A stretch of 17,057 nt of DNA, taken from contig CAMVDK010000033.1 of the NCBI GenBank assembly GCA_947166165.1, positions 1 to 17,057 of the forward strand, in the 5' to 3' direction. Origin of the DNA: an uncultured Porphyromonadaceae bacterium (GTDB taxonomy: Bacteria > Bacteroidota > Bacteroidia > Bacteroidales > Muribaculaceae). The notes under the pieces were generated by a model. The model saw only the letters and a program-made list of their open reading frames with translations, was not told the origin of the DNA and did not search any database. Both the position numbers and the translations under genes were made by a program. The stretch's first letter is position 1. Every line of letters begins with the position of its first letter. Below, one piece after another: positions 5,432 through 12,955 of this stretch.

Positions 5432-6281
5432 CGAGATCCGCGTCATAGGCAGCGACATGGCCTACAGCAAGCGAACGGCGCGCCGCCGGTGGCTGGTGGC
5501 GATTGTGGCCGTGCTGGCTGCACTGGCCGTGCTGGCGGGGTGCCTGTGGTGGACATCGCGCAAGGGCGACGCACCTGCGGCCGGCACCCACGCCGGTGCC
5601 CTGGAGGGCGACGCACCGGCACAAGGCGTGGCCATGGAGCGCGAGGCGGCCACGGCGGGACTCGCGGCGCGCACCATGGTGGTGAACGACGTGCCGCTGG
5701 TCATCTACGAGCCGCGCAACCTGCGCGCCTCGTTGCGCGTGGGGCCGCTGCCCGACGAGCCGGTCGACTCTATCGTGATGGCCCTGCAGGCCGCCGACCT
5801 GCGCGCCGACAACCTGCAAATCGTGAGCGCGTTTGTGCGGCAAGGCGAGCTGCTGTCGCGAGGCACGGCCAAGCTGGGCTTCTGCGCCATTGTGGGCGAC
5901 AGCATCATGCTCGGCGTAGACCGCGCCACGCCCTACTTCGAGCTGGCACTCAACGAGGGAGGCGACTTCTTCCGCCAATATCCCCTCGTGGCGAGCGGCA
6001 AGGTGGTGGAGAATGTCATCAAGAACAAGGCCATCCGCCGCGCGCTCGCCCTCATCGACCGGCGCGTGGTGGTGGTGGTGTCGCAGACCCGCGAGTCGAT
6101 GCACGACTTCGCCCAGGCCCTGGCCGATGCCGGAGCCGAGGTGGCCGTCAGCCTGGTGGGCTCGAAGATGAGCACCGGCTGGATCCAGCTCCCCGACTCA
6201 CTGGTCAGGCCCGAGGCCGCCGACTTCATCCCAGCCAGCGAGTTGCCAGAGCAGGTCAACTACATCGTTTGGACCAAATAA
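5412..6281 (+). CDS. Envelope protein with a phosphodiester-glycosidase-like domain
   Basis: This 289-residue protein has a basic N-terminus (YSKRTARRRW), a hydrophobic segment at about 27-47, then an extracytoplasmic domain. The hydrophobic segment ends in LAGC (Cys44), so it may be a lipoprotein rather than a single-pass membrane protein. The domain at about 85-289 resembles the NAGPA-like phosphodiester glycosidase family (Pfam PF09992) as found in Bacteroides. Recognisable blocks are ALQAADLRADNLQIVSAFVR, LGFCAIVGDSIMLGV, NEGGDFFRQYPLVASGKVVE, NKAIRRALALI and HDFAQALADAGAEVAVSLVG. Named members cleave phosphodiester-linked sugars; the substrate here is unknown. The ATG at 5412 overlaps the LytTR gene; Met16 is an alternative start that shortens the N-terminus without losing the signal. 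Family assignment is from memory of conserved blocks, so it is moderately sure. Confidence 0.75.
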   Translation: MRELNDNEIRVIGSDMAYSKRTARRRWLVAIVAVLAALAVLAGCLWWTSRKGDAPAAGTHAGALEGDAPAQGVAMEREAATAGLAARTMVVNDVPLVIYEPRNLRASLRVGPLPDEPVDSIVMALQAADLRADNLQIVSAFVRQGELLSRGTAKLGFCAIVGDSIMLGVDRATPYFELALNEGGDFFRQYPLVASGKVVENVIKNKAIRRALALIDRRVVVVVSQTRESMHDFAQALADAGAEVAVSLVGSKMSTGWIQLPDSLVRPEAADFIPASELPEQVNYIVWTK

Positions 6282-6313
6282 CACCTTCGCGGTCTCAATT
6301 CATACATCACAAA

Positions 6314-6340
6314 GGCCATTTGGTACAAGTGGCTGGTTTT
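6314..6340 (+). terminator. Possible weak terminator after the LytTR operon
   Basis: GGCCA (6314-6318) and TGGCT (6330-6334) form a 5-bp stem with one G-T pair, followed by GG and a TTTTTA run. It lies 33 bases after the stop at 6281. The stem is short, so confidence is low. Confidence 0.3.
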
Positions 6341-6342
6341 TA

Positions 6343-6375
6343 TTGGTGTGTGTTGAATCGAAAGCAGTACCTTTG
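6343..6375 (+). promoter_or_regulatory. Promoter of the unknown lipoprotein gene
   Basis: TACCTTTG at 6368-6375 is a good -7 box. The nearest -33-like TTG is at 6343-6345, with a 22-base spacer that is slightly long. It implies a leader of about 200 bases before the ATG at 6578. Confidence 0.55.
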
Positions 6376-6463
6376 TGCCGCTATCTGCCAGACGCCATGC
6401 CGGCAGGGCGCACCTTCACAAACTGCTGCAATCTTTCATACCACACAAACACACACGCAGGCC

Positions 6464-6527
6464 GGCGCCATCGCCTCCGCCCCTCTGCCCACGGCAGGAG
6501 CGTGCCCACGATTGGGGGCGAGGCGCC
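6464..6527 (+). other. Nested stem structure in a long 5' leader
   Basis: Three nested stems can be drawn in the leader upstream of 6578: GGCGCC/GGCGCC (6464-6469 with 6522-6527), GCCCC/GGGGC (6479-6483 with 6515-6519) and CTGCC/GGCAG (6485-6489 with 6493-6497, loop CAC). I recognise no known riboswitch class. A cis-regulatory RNA is possible; high GC content also makes chance stems likely. Confidence 0.35.
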
Positions 6528-6577
6528 ACCGGAAACAAAAAGCATTATTAATCTACACACCAATAAAAAACAAGAAG

Positions 6578-7621
6578 ATGCAAAAACTCTTACCCATCGT
6601 GGTGCTGGTCATGGCACTGGCAAACTGTGTGAACCAATCGGGCGCAAAGCCGCAGCCTGCCGACGAAGCGAAGATTGTCATGGAGCCCGACGAGGGCTGG
6701 CTGAGCGAGACCGCCGAGTATCTCACCCCCGCCAAGCCCAAGTCCGACACGCTGCAGATGCTGGCTGACGTCTGCAACGCCCTGCAGATGCTGCACAACG
6801 CCAGGTCCGACTTTGAGTGCTGGGTGCGCTTCGGCAAGGACGTGAGCGGAGTGGCCTTGAAGAACAAATTCCCGATCATCACCGACGCTCGCCTGCGCAA
6901 TGCTGTGCAGAGCTATCTGCTGCGCATCGACCGGCTTGTCGACCCCACGCTCGACGACGAGGAGGCGCGCTACATGGTCTATCTCGAAGCCGATGAGGCC
7001 TACTTCGAGCTCGACTCGCTGCTGGCCACCGACTACAACGTGACCCGCTTCACCCAGATCGACACCGCCGCCTTTGTGAAGCTGCTGGACCCCAAACGCG
7101 TGCTGCCCGACTATGAGCAAATCGAGAAGGAGTACGGCGCAGGCAACGAGCAGCTCGCCGCGACGCTCAAGGCGCGATTCAACAACGCCAAAAGCGTCGA
7201 CGAGCGCTGCCTGCTCGCCATCGCGCTGGCACATGTGTCGGACGAGGAAGACGACGACGAGGCCGTCCACATCGCCGTGCCCTACCTGCTGCAGTGCATG
7301 CTCGCCGACGAGTATTCGGTCTTTCTGCGCGACGTGTGGCGCACGTGGCGCACCCTCGTGCAGTTTGCCAACGGTGCCTCGCGAGACTCCGACCTGCTCA
7401 ACCAGTGCTTCAACCGGGCGCGCATGCGCTGCCTGAACACCATCTACAAGGCCATCGAGCAGCACGTCGAGCCAACGGCACTGGCCATCAACGACTTCCT
7501 GATGCTCAGTGCCGACGACAACATCTACCGCTACGGCGCCTTCGGACTGGGCAACCAGAATTTCGTGGAATACTTCACCATCTTCCCCGAGCGCTACGGC
7601 AGCGACGACGACGAGCAGTGA
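6578..7621 (+). CDS. Unknown lipoprotein, acidic, mostly helical
   Basis: This 347-residue protein starts with a lipoprotein-like signal (MQKLLPIVVLVMALANC). Cys17 would be the lipidated residue, though Asn at the -1 position of the lipobox is not the usual Gly, Ala or Ser. The mature part has no motif I recognise. It appears largely helical and is acidic, with runs such as SDEEDDDEA and a GSDDDEQ tail. Sequence in the middle includes LLRIDRLVDPTLDDEEARYMVYLEADEAYFELDSLL, shown here only as a landmark by its parts ARYMVYLEADEAYFEL. The ATG at 6578 follows an AAGAAG stretch; other frames here are non-coding shadows. It has its own promoter and a long leader, and stands alone between the LytTR operon and the aminotransferase gene. 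No function is proposed. Confidence 0.8.
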   Translation: MQKLLPIVVLVMALANCVNQSGAKPQPADEAKIVMEPDEGWLSETAEYLTPAKPKSDTLQMLADVCNALQMLHNARSDFECWVRFGKDVSGVALKNKFPIITDARLRNAVQSYLLRIDRLVDPTLDDEEARYMVYLEADEAYFELDSLLATDYNVTRFTQIDTAAFVKLLDPKRVLPDYEQIEKEYGAGNEQLAATLKARFNNAKSVDERCLLAIALAHVSDEEDDDEAVHIAVPYLLQCMLADEYSVFLRDVWRTWRTLVQFANGASRDSDLLNQCFNRARMRCLNTIYKAIEQHVEPTALAINDFLMLSADDNIYRYGAFGLGNQNFVEYFTIFPERYGSDDDEQ

Positions 7622-7623
7622 AA

Positions 7624-7685
7624 TGCCCCAGATTCGGCCAAAAGCGGGGCAACAACCCTCTGGCCCCATTGTCCCGCTTCGGGAC
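7624..7685 (+). terminator. GC-rich hairpins after the unknown lipoprotein gene
   Basis: TGCCCC/GGGGCA (7624-7629 with 7646-7651) and GTCCCG/CGGGAC (7671-7676 with 7680-7685, loop CTT) follow the stop at 7621. Neither has a T tract. The words GCCCC, AAAGCGGG and GTCCCGCTT recur in the terminator at 16886-16925, so these may be versions of one intergenic palindrome. Confidence 0.35.
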
Positions 7686-7736
7686 GGAGCCTGGTGCGCA
7701 AAGCGCATCCGCAACGCAAAAATTATGCATTGCGCA

Positions 7737-7766
7737 TTGCACTTTGTGCATTATTTTGTAACTTTG
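7737..7766 (+). promoter_or_regulatory. Promoter of the aminotransferase gene
   Basis: TTG at 7737-7739 (preceded by A), a 19-base spacer and TAACTTTG at 7759-7766. The box lies 34 bases upstream of the ATG at 7801. Confidence 0.7.
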
Positions 7767-7800
7767 CGGCTTCAAAACTAATTGACCTTATTAACCAATT

Positions 7801-8997
7801 ATGAGCAATCCTATTTCCGACCGCATTCAGGCGCTGGCCCCCAGTGCCACACTGGCTATGTCGCAGAAGAGCGCCGAGCTGAAGGCGCAGGGTGTCGACG
7901 TGATCAACCTTTCCGTGGGCGAGCCCGACTTCTTCACCCCCGACCACATCAAGGCTGCCGCCCGTCAGGCAGTCGACGACAATTATTCGTTCTACAGCCC
8001 CGTGCCGGGCTACATGTCGCTGCGCCAGGCCATCAGCGAGAAGCTGCGCCGCGAGAACGGCCTCGACTACGCCCCCGAGCAAATCGTGGTGGGCAACGGC
8101 GCCAAGCATGAGCTGTGCAACGCCGTGATGGCCCTGGTCAACCCTGGCGATGAGGTCATCATCCCCACGCCCGCATGGGTGAGCTATGTGCAGATGGTCA
8201 ATCTGGCCGGAGGCAAGAGCGTGCTCGTGCCCGCCACCCTCGACCAGAACTTCAAAATCACCCCCGAGCAACTCGAGCAGGCCATCACGCCCAACACGCG
8301 CCTCATCATCCTCTGCTCGCCGTCGAACCCCACCGGCAGCATCTACAGCCGCAGCGAGCTGCGCGCCCTGGCCGACGTGCTGGCGCGTCACGAGCAGGTG
8401 TTCATCATCGCCGACGAGATTTATGAGCACATCAACTACATCGGCGGCCACGAGTCGCTGGCGCAGTTTGCCGACATCCGCGACCGCGTGTGCATCATCA
8501 ACGGCGTGTCGAAAGCCTATGCCATGACCGGCTGGCGCATCGGCTACGTTGCCGCCCCGCTGTGGCTCGCCAAGGCCGTCACCAAGCTCCAGGGGCAGTA
8601 CACCAGCGGCGCTTCGTCGATAGCCCAGAAGGCCGCCGAGGCCGCCTACAACGGCCCCCAACAGTGTGTGGAGGACATGCGCGTGGCCTTTGAGCGCCGC
8701 CGCAACCTGATTGTAGACCTGTTCAAGGCCATCCCCGGCATGCGTGTCAACGTGCCCGACGGTGCCTTCTACCTCTTCCCCGAGGTGAGCGCCTTCTTCG
8801 GCAAGCGCGCCGGCGACACCGTCATCAACGATGCCGGCGACCTGGCGCTCTATCTGCTCAACGAGGCCCATGTGGCCACCGTGGCCGGCGACGCCTTCTG
8901 CTGCCCGGGCTACATCCGCCTGAGCTACGCCACCAGCGACGACAACATCCGCGAGGCCGCCCGCCGCATCGCCGCCGCCCTCGCCAAACTCTCTTGA
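7801..8997 (+). CDS. Class I PLP-dependent aminotransferase (AspC-like, subgroup I-gamma type)
   Basis: This 398-residue cytoplasmic enzyme has the full fold-type I aminotransferase signature. Landmarks are INLSVGEPDF at about 35-44, the SPxPGY stretch at 66-71, Trp126 in TPAWVSY, Asn176 in SPSNPTG, Asp205 and Tyr208 in ADEIYEH, the PLP Schiff-base lysine Lys238 in GVSKAYAMTGWRIGY, and a C-terminal YIRLSYATS holding the likely carboxylate-binding arginine. Length is normal for aspartate aminotransferases of this group. It would move an amino group between aspartate (or an aromatic or branched amino acid) and 2-oxoglutarate, with pyridoxal phosphate as cofactor. Substrate preference cannot be fixed from sequence alone. 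The start is supported by the promoter 34 bases upstream. The lipoprotein gene 40 bases downstream may be co-transcribed. Confidence 0.93.
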   Translation: MSNPISDRIQALAPSATLAMSQKSAELKAQGVDVINLSVGEPDFFTPDHIKAAARQAVDDNYSFYSPVPGYMSLRQAISEKLRRENGLDYAPEQIVVGNGAKHELCNAVMALVNPGDEVIIPTPAWVSYVQMVNLAGGKSVLVPATLDQNFKITPEQLEQAITPNTRLIILCSPSNPTGSIYSRSELRALADVLARHEQVFIIADEIYEHINYIGGHESLAQFADIRDRVCIINGVSKAYAMTGWRIGYVAAPLWLAKAVTKLQGQYTSGASSIAQKAAEAAYNGPQQCVEDMRVAFERRRNLIVDLFKAIPGMRVNVPDGAFYLFPEVSAFFGKRAGDTVINDAGDLALYLLNEAHVATVAGDAFCCPGYIRLSYATSDDNIREAARRIAAALAKLS

Positions 8998-9037
8998 CGT
9001 TTTTCCCGAAAAAATATTCACTAGCGTTTCTGACACG

Positions 9038-10417
9038 ATGAAAAAGAAAATGAATTTTAGACTGATGGCCATGGTGACACTTGTTGCCGCTACTCTGGCA
9101 AGCTGCGGCGACGACTCGCCCAGCAACGAGCCTTCGCAGCCCGTGACACCCGTCACACCCACCACCGACAACGCCATGACCCCCGACGAGCAGAAGAGCC
9201 GCCTCGAGCAGGTGGCACTTGAGTTCATGGACCTCACGCCGTCGTCGGACTTCGAACAAATCGCCGACCTGGGCGACTACATGCGCAACAATTATGGCGA
9301 AAACTACGACTGGGAGAGCGTGGGCGAATGGGCCATCGACCTCTGGACAAAAACACGCAAGGCCGTGGGCACCTCTTCCGACCAAGACCGGTGGGGATAT
9401 AACTATGTGTACACGAACTACGAGGCCGTGATTCTCGCGTCCAACTTCACCGGCCACTTCACCGCGAGCAACGGAAAGTGGGTGCGCACCGACGCCTCCG
9501 ACCTTCAGTTCATCTTCAACGACCAGAAAGGCCAGCAATGCGTGCTCTCGCTCGTCACCAGCGGCAACGTGAAGCGCGTGCATGCGTTCGACATCGAAGA
9601 ATACGATCATTACGAAGGCTCCACGGAATACTACGACCGCACGCAGAACACCGTAGGCGTGCCCGAGAATGTGGTGGTCATGCTCACCCAGGGCGGCAAA
9701 CAGGTGCTGAAAACCTCGGTCACAATCGACCTTAACAGCATCACCGACAATGAGTTCAACCTGACCAAGGGCAACATCACCGCATCGGTGACGCAGGAAT
9801 TCAACAATGGCTACCGCATCGCGGTTTCGCAAGTCGCCTACACGGCCGGCACCCAGGCCTCGGCCTCCTGCGTGGTGACCAAGAACGGCAAAACGCTCGT
9901 TACCGCCGCCGCTGCCGGCTCGCTGAGCGACATACCCGACTGCAACGTCAGCGCCTTCAGCGCCAGCAATTTCGACATCGACAATTACGACACCGAATCG
10001 GCCAATTCCAAATCGCCATACGTGAAACTCGACATCCTGGGCAAAGTGCAGATTCAAGGCAAGGTGAGCGATGTGAGGAAATTTGTCGACTATCTGAACA
10101 AAGCTGACGACAGCAGCGACACGGAGAGCACCTTCAAGTCCTACATCAACCAGGCCAATTCGCTGCTCGACGTCAACATTTTCTACGACGGCACCGCCAC
10201 CAAGCAGGCATCGGTGCGCCTTGAGCCTTTCATCGAAGACAGCTGGAACGGACACACCTATTGGACCGCCGAACCCGTGATTTGCTTCTTCGACGGTTCG
10301 TCGTACAGCACCTTCGAGGCCTTCTTCAACGACACCGACTTCAAGAACACCATCGACTCCTTCAAGCGCCTGGCCAACCGCTATGCCGGCCTGGTGGGCG
10401 AGAGTATCGACTGGTGA
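9038..10417 (+). CDS. Unknown Bacteroidales lipoprotein
   Basis: This 459-residue protein begins with a clear lipoprotein signal: basic KKKMNFR start, hydrophobic core, and lipobox LASC with Cys23, followed by GDDSPSNEPSQPVTP, a flexible Ser/Pro/Thr-rich linker. The mature part is rich in alternating polar and hydrophobic stretches that suggest beta structure (for example NYEAVILASNFTGHFTASNG and ASVTQEFNNGYRIAVSQVAY). The C-terminal part looks more helical (TFEAFFNDTDFKNTIDSFKR). I recall similar proteins of unknown function in Bacteroidales but no named domain. It lies 40 bases after the aminotransferase gene with no promoter box between, so read-through transcription is likely. A strong terminator follows at 10478-10507. 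No function is proposed. Confidence 0.85.
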   Translation: MKKKMNFRLMAMVTLVAATLASCGDDSPSNEPSQPVTPVTPTTDNAMTPDEQKSRLEQVALEFMDLTPSSDFEQIADLGDYMRNNYGENYDWESVGEWAIDLWTKTRKAVGTSSDQDRWGYNYVYTNYEAVILASNFTGHFTASNGKWVRTDASDLQFIFNDQKGQQCVLSLVTSGNVKRVHAFDIEEYDHYEGSTEYYDRTQNTVGVPENVVVMLTQGGKQVLKTSVTIDLNSITDNEFNLTKGNITASVTQEFNNGYRIAVSQVAYTAGTQASASCVVTKNGKTLVTAAAAGSLSDIPDCNVSAFSASNFDIDNYDTESANSKSPYVKLDILGKVQIQGKVSDVRKFVDYLNKADDSSDTESTFKSYINQANSLLDVNIFYDGTATKQASVRLEPFIEDSWNGHTYWTAEPVICFFDGSSYSTFEAFFNDTDFKNTIDSFKRLANRYAGLVGESIDW

Positions 10418-10477
10418 TGAAACACGGGCGGGTATGCCCCCGCTAGAACAGGCCCATATCGACTGCCCAACACAAAA

Positions 10478-10507
10478 GAGCGGAGCACCCGGCGAGGCGC
10501 TCCGCTC
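10478..10507. terminator. Bidirectional terminator between convergent genes
   Basis: GAGCGGAGC (10478-10486) and GCTCCGCTC (10499-10507) form a perfect 9-bp GC-rich stem with a 12-base loop. CCTTTAT follows on the plus strand and TTTTGTG on the minus strand. It sits between the rightward lipoprotein gene and the leftward pepD gene and could serve both. Confidence 0.75.
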
Positions 10508-10529
10508 CTTTATGATGATGTCCACAACG

Positions 10530-11957
10530 TCAGGCCAGGCGGCGGAGCAACTCCACCGTCACGCGCCAGATGTCGTGGCACGTGCTCAGTTCCACGCGCT
10601 CGCTGGTGCTGTGAGGCTCCACGATGCGCGGGCCGATGCTGGCGATCTGGATGCCAGGATACTTCTGCACGAAGAATCCCGCCTCGAGCACAAAGTGCAT
10701 CGCCACCATGCGCGGCCGCCAGCCCAGCACGTCGTTGAACGTGTCGCTCGTCAGCCGCAGGAAGTCGCTGTGCTGGTCTTCCTGCCATGCCGGTGCACTC
10801 ATCACCAGCTCGGTGGTGGCTCCCTGCTCGGCAAAGGCGCTCTTGATGCGCTCGCCCAGCGCTATCATGTCGGCCTCGACGAAGCTGCGGGTGTGGGTGG
10901 AGATGGTGAACTCACGCGCGTCGGCCGTGATGCGTCCCACGTTGTTGCTCGTCTCCACGGTGCCCGGCATCGACTCGCTCATCTTCACCACGCCTTGCGG
11001 AATCTGCTCCAGGGCGGTGAGCAGCGCGTCGACGTCGTCGCTGTTGATCACGTGCCGCTGCGGCTCGGCAGCGGTGATGCGGCAATGGATGTCGGGGTCG
11101 GTGGTGCCATACTCCTCGCGCAGCCACTGGTTGAAGTGCGCCTCTCGCGCGCGGATGTTGTCGGCTCCGTCTTCGGCAACGCACACCACCGCCGTGGCGC
11201 TCGAGGCTATCGAGGCGTTGGCTTGGCCCACGTCGATGCTCGCCAGGTTCACCACATCGTCGTCGCCAATGGCCGACAGCAGCGCCCACATCAGCGTGGT
11301 GGCGCTGGCGCGGCCCTTGTTGATGTCCACGCCCGAGTGTCCGCCGCGCCCGCCGTCGATGGTGATGCGCAGCCAACTCAGTTTGCCGCTCGGCGGCGCC
11401 ACGCGCGACAGCGGCAGGTGGTGGATTTGCAGATAGGCCCCGGCGGCGCCCGTGGTGATGGTGTCGTAATCCTCCGAGTCGAGGTTGATCACTTTCCGGC
11501 CCTTCAAGAAATCAGGTGAAAGGCCCGCGGCGCCGGTCATGCCGTCCTCCTCGTTGGTGGTGGTGATCACCTCCAGCGGTCCGTGAACGATGGTGTCGTC
11601 CTCGAGGATGGCCAGCGCCATCGAGAGACCCATGCCGTTGTCGGCTCCCAGCGAGGTGCCGCGTGCCTTGAGCCAGCCATTGTCCTCATAGGCCTCGATG
11701 GGGTCGTGGAGCGGGTCGAAGGTGCGGCCGGCCTCGGCCACGCACACCATGTCCATGTGGTTCAGAATCACCACTGGCGTGGCCTGCTCGTGTCCCGGTG
11801 TGGCGGGCTTGCGGATCACGACGCAGTTCTGCGCGTCGCGCTCATAGTCGAGGCCCAGTCGCTCGGCCCACTGGCACAGAAAGTCGGCCACACGCTCCTC
11901 GTGGTGCGAAGGCCGTGGAATTTGGTTCAGTTGCTTGAAAATGTCTAAATATCGCAT
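10530..11957 (-). CDS. pepD: PepD-type aminoacyl-histidine dipeptidase
   Basis: This 475-residue cytoplasmic di-zinc peptidase of the M20C family cleaves dipeptides such as beta-alanyl- or aminoacyl-histidine. The metal and catalytic residues are all visible: His67 and Asp69 in LNHMDMV, Asp106 in TSLGADNGMG, Glu136-Glu137 in TTNEEDGMTGA, Asp160 in INLDSEDYD, and His449 in IVEPHSTSER. Their spacing matches what I remember of E. coli PepD almost exactly. The dimerisation lid domain spans about 190-400 and contains GGRGGHSGVDIN. Length is normal. The ATG at 11957 gives the family's usual short N-terminus (RYLDIFKQLNQIPRPSHHE). No TAnnTTTG box is visible in the 83-base gap upstream, so transcription may come from the DKNYV gene's promoter. 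Confidence 0.94.
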   Translation of the reverse strand: MRYLDIFKQLNQIPRPSHHEERVADFLCQWAERLGLDYERDAQNCVVIRKPATPGHEQATPVVILNHMDMVCVAEAGRTFDPLHDPIEAYEDNGWLKARGTSLGADNGMGLSMALAILEDDTIVHGPLEVITTTNEEDGMTGAAGLSPDFLKGRKVINLDSEDYDTITTGAAGAYLQIHHLPLSRVAPPSGKLSWLRITIDGGRGGHSGVDINKGRASATTLMWALLSAIGDDDVVNLASIDVGQANASIASSATAVVCVAEDGADNIRAREAHFNQWLREEYGTTDPDIHCRITAAEPQRHVINSDDVDALLTALEQIPQGVVKMSESMPGTVETSNNVGRITADAREFTISTHTRSFVEADMIALGERIKSAFAEQGATTELVMSAPAWQEDQHSDFLRLTSDTFNDVLGWRPRMVAMHFVLEAGFFVQKYPGIQIASIGPRIVEPHSTSERVELSTCHDIWRVTVELLRRLA

Positions 11958-12040
11958 AGGAATGATTGGGAGTTATATGTAGAAAAGGCATGCTGGAAGA
12001 GCAATACCTGTCCGATGAAAGCGTGCTGAAACCGGGTGCG

Positions 12041-12811
12041 TCAGGGCAGCGCCACGGTGTCGTCGGCCTCGACTACGATTGCCTCTGGTGGCAGTTCTTC
12101 GTTGACTTCTTCTTCGACACGCTTGTCGCGGAAGAAGCGGCCGTGCTTGTCGTGGGCTTCGTTGTCGCTGTCGACGGTGAAGGTGGCGTAGTCGGCATCC
12201 TTGAGCAGTGTGCCGTTGTGCCAGATGTGGCTCTTGTCGCGGCTGTAGTAGCCTTTCCACGATTCTTGATAAGTGTCCGGGTCGGCCCCGGGCAGCAGCT
12301 CGCCGAAGCGGTAGACGTGCTGACGGTCGACGGCCACAAACGATTCCTTGACGCGGAAGGTGGCCAGGTCGGGCTTGAAGCGCTTGGCGTCGAAATAGGC
12401 GTAGCGCGAGTCGGTGGCGTAGAAGTCGTCGTAAACCCATTCGAGCACTTTGAAGGTCTTCATGTCGGCCACATGGATGGGAGTCTCTTTGTAGTAATAG
12501 TCGGCCTTGTCGTGGAAGAGCGGCTTGTGGTCGGCCTGCAGCGTGGCGGGGTCGGCCCCGGGCACGAGGCGGTCGAGATAGAACACATGGGTGCGGTCGG
12601 CCCCCAGCCAGCGGTTCACGCTGCGAAACGTGGCAGCGTCGGCTTCGTGAAGCGTGTCGTAGCGCTGACCGAAGCTGAACGTCCAGTAGGTGTAGAAGAT
12701 GGTGTCGCCCTTGCGGACGTACTTGCCATCGGTGTCGCAGGCCGTGCAGCCGAGCGTCAACACGACCAGCACGGCAGCCAGTAGCGCAAGGAAAACGGGG
12801 AGTCGGTTCAT
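12041..12811 (-). CDS. DKNYV-family lipoprotein
   Basis: This 256-residue protein starts with a hydrophobic signal ending in TLGC (Cys22), a probable lipidation site. The mature part is a series of short repeats of the DKNYV type (Pfam PF13644), with the pattern D-(R/K)-x-(H/Y)-V-(Y/F)-x-x-x-x-L-x-x-A-D-x-x-T-(F/Y). Examples are ADRTHVFYLDRLVPGADPAT at 71-90, VDRQHVYRFGELLPGADPDT at 161-180 and RDKSHIWHNGTLLKDADYAT at 191-210. The family's function is unknown; such repeats are common in Bacteroidota and Neisseria-type envelope proteins. The tail is acidic. The ATG at 12811 is chosen because the frame upstream overlaps the divergent promoters and then runs antisense through the calycin-dockerin gene. 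It has a good promoter and is followed by pepD after 83 bases. Confidence 0.85.
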   Translation of the reverse strand: MNRLPVFLALLAAVLVVLTLGCTACDTDGKYVRKGDTIFYTYWTFSFGQRYDTLHEADAATFRSVNRWLGADRTHVFYLDRLVPGADPATLQADHKPLFHDKADYYYKETPIHVADMKTFKVLEWVYDDFYATDSRYAYFDAKRFKPDLATFRVKESFVAVDRQHVYRFGELLPGADPDTYQESWKGYYSRDKSHIWHNGTLLKDADYATFTVDSDNEAHDKHGRFFRDKRVEEEVNEELPPEAIVVEADDTVALP

Positions 12812-12838
12812 CGCGTATCGGTTGTGGTTTATCGAGTG

Positions 12839-12870
12839 CAAATGTAATGCTTTTCGGCCAAATGGCCAAA
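12839..12870 (-). promoter_or_regulatory. Leftward promoter of the DKNYV-pepD unit
   Basis: On the minus strand TTTG (12870-12867), a 20-base spacer and TACATTTG (12846-12839). The box lies 27 bases upstream of the ATG at 12811. It is back-to-back with the rightward promoter at 12886-12916. Confidence 0.75.
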
Positions 12871-12885
12871 TTCCTAGCCCAAAAG

Positions 12886-12916
12886 TTGCAAAATTCAAAA
12901 AAGAGTAGTATTTTTG
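12886..12916 (+). promoter_or_regulatory. Rightward promoter of the calycin-dockerin operon
   Basis: TTG at 12886-12888 (preceded by G), a 20-base spacer and TATTTTTG at 12909-12916. The box lies 39 bases upstream of the ATG at 12956. Its -33 element is 15 bases from that of the leftward promoter, so the two may compete or share a regulator. Confidence 0.7.
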
Positions 12917-12955
12917 CCGAATGTAATCACAAAAGCAAACCAAAATCGAGCAACA

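Noticed and set aside
5489..6577. Rightward open frame fused in front of the lipoprotein gene
   Set aside because: Arg/Gly/Ala-rich shadow of the phosphodiester-glycosidase-like gene in another frame, then through a promoter and leader. The true start is at 6578.
7723..9237. Long leftward open frame opposite the aminotransferase gene
   Set aside because: Antisense shadow in GC-rich DNA; the plus strand encodes a complete aminotransferase with all catalytic motifs.
8858..10525. Long leftward open frame opposite the second lipoprotein gene
   Set aside because: Val/Gly/His-rich shadow; the plus frame has a signal peptide, lipobox and normal composition.
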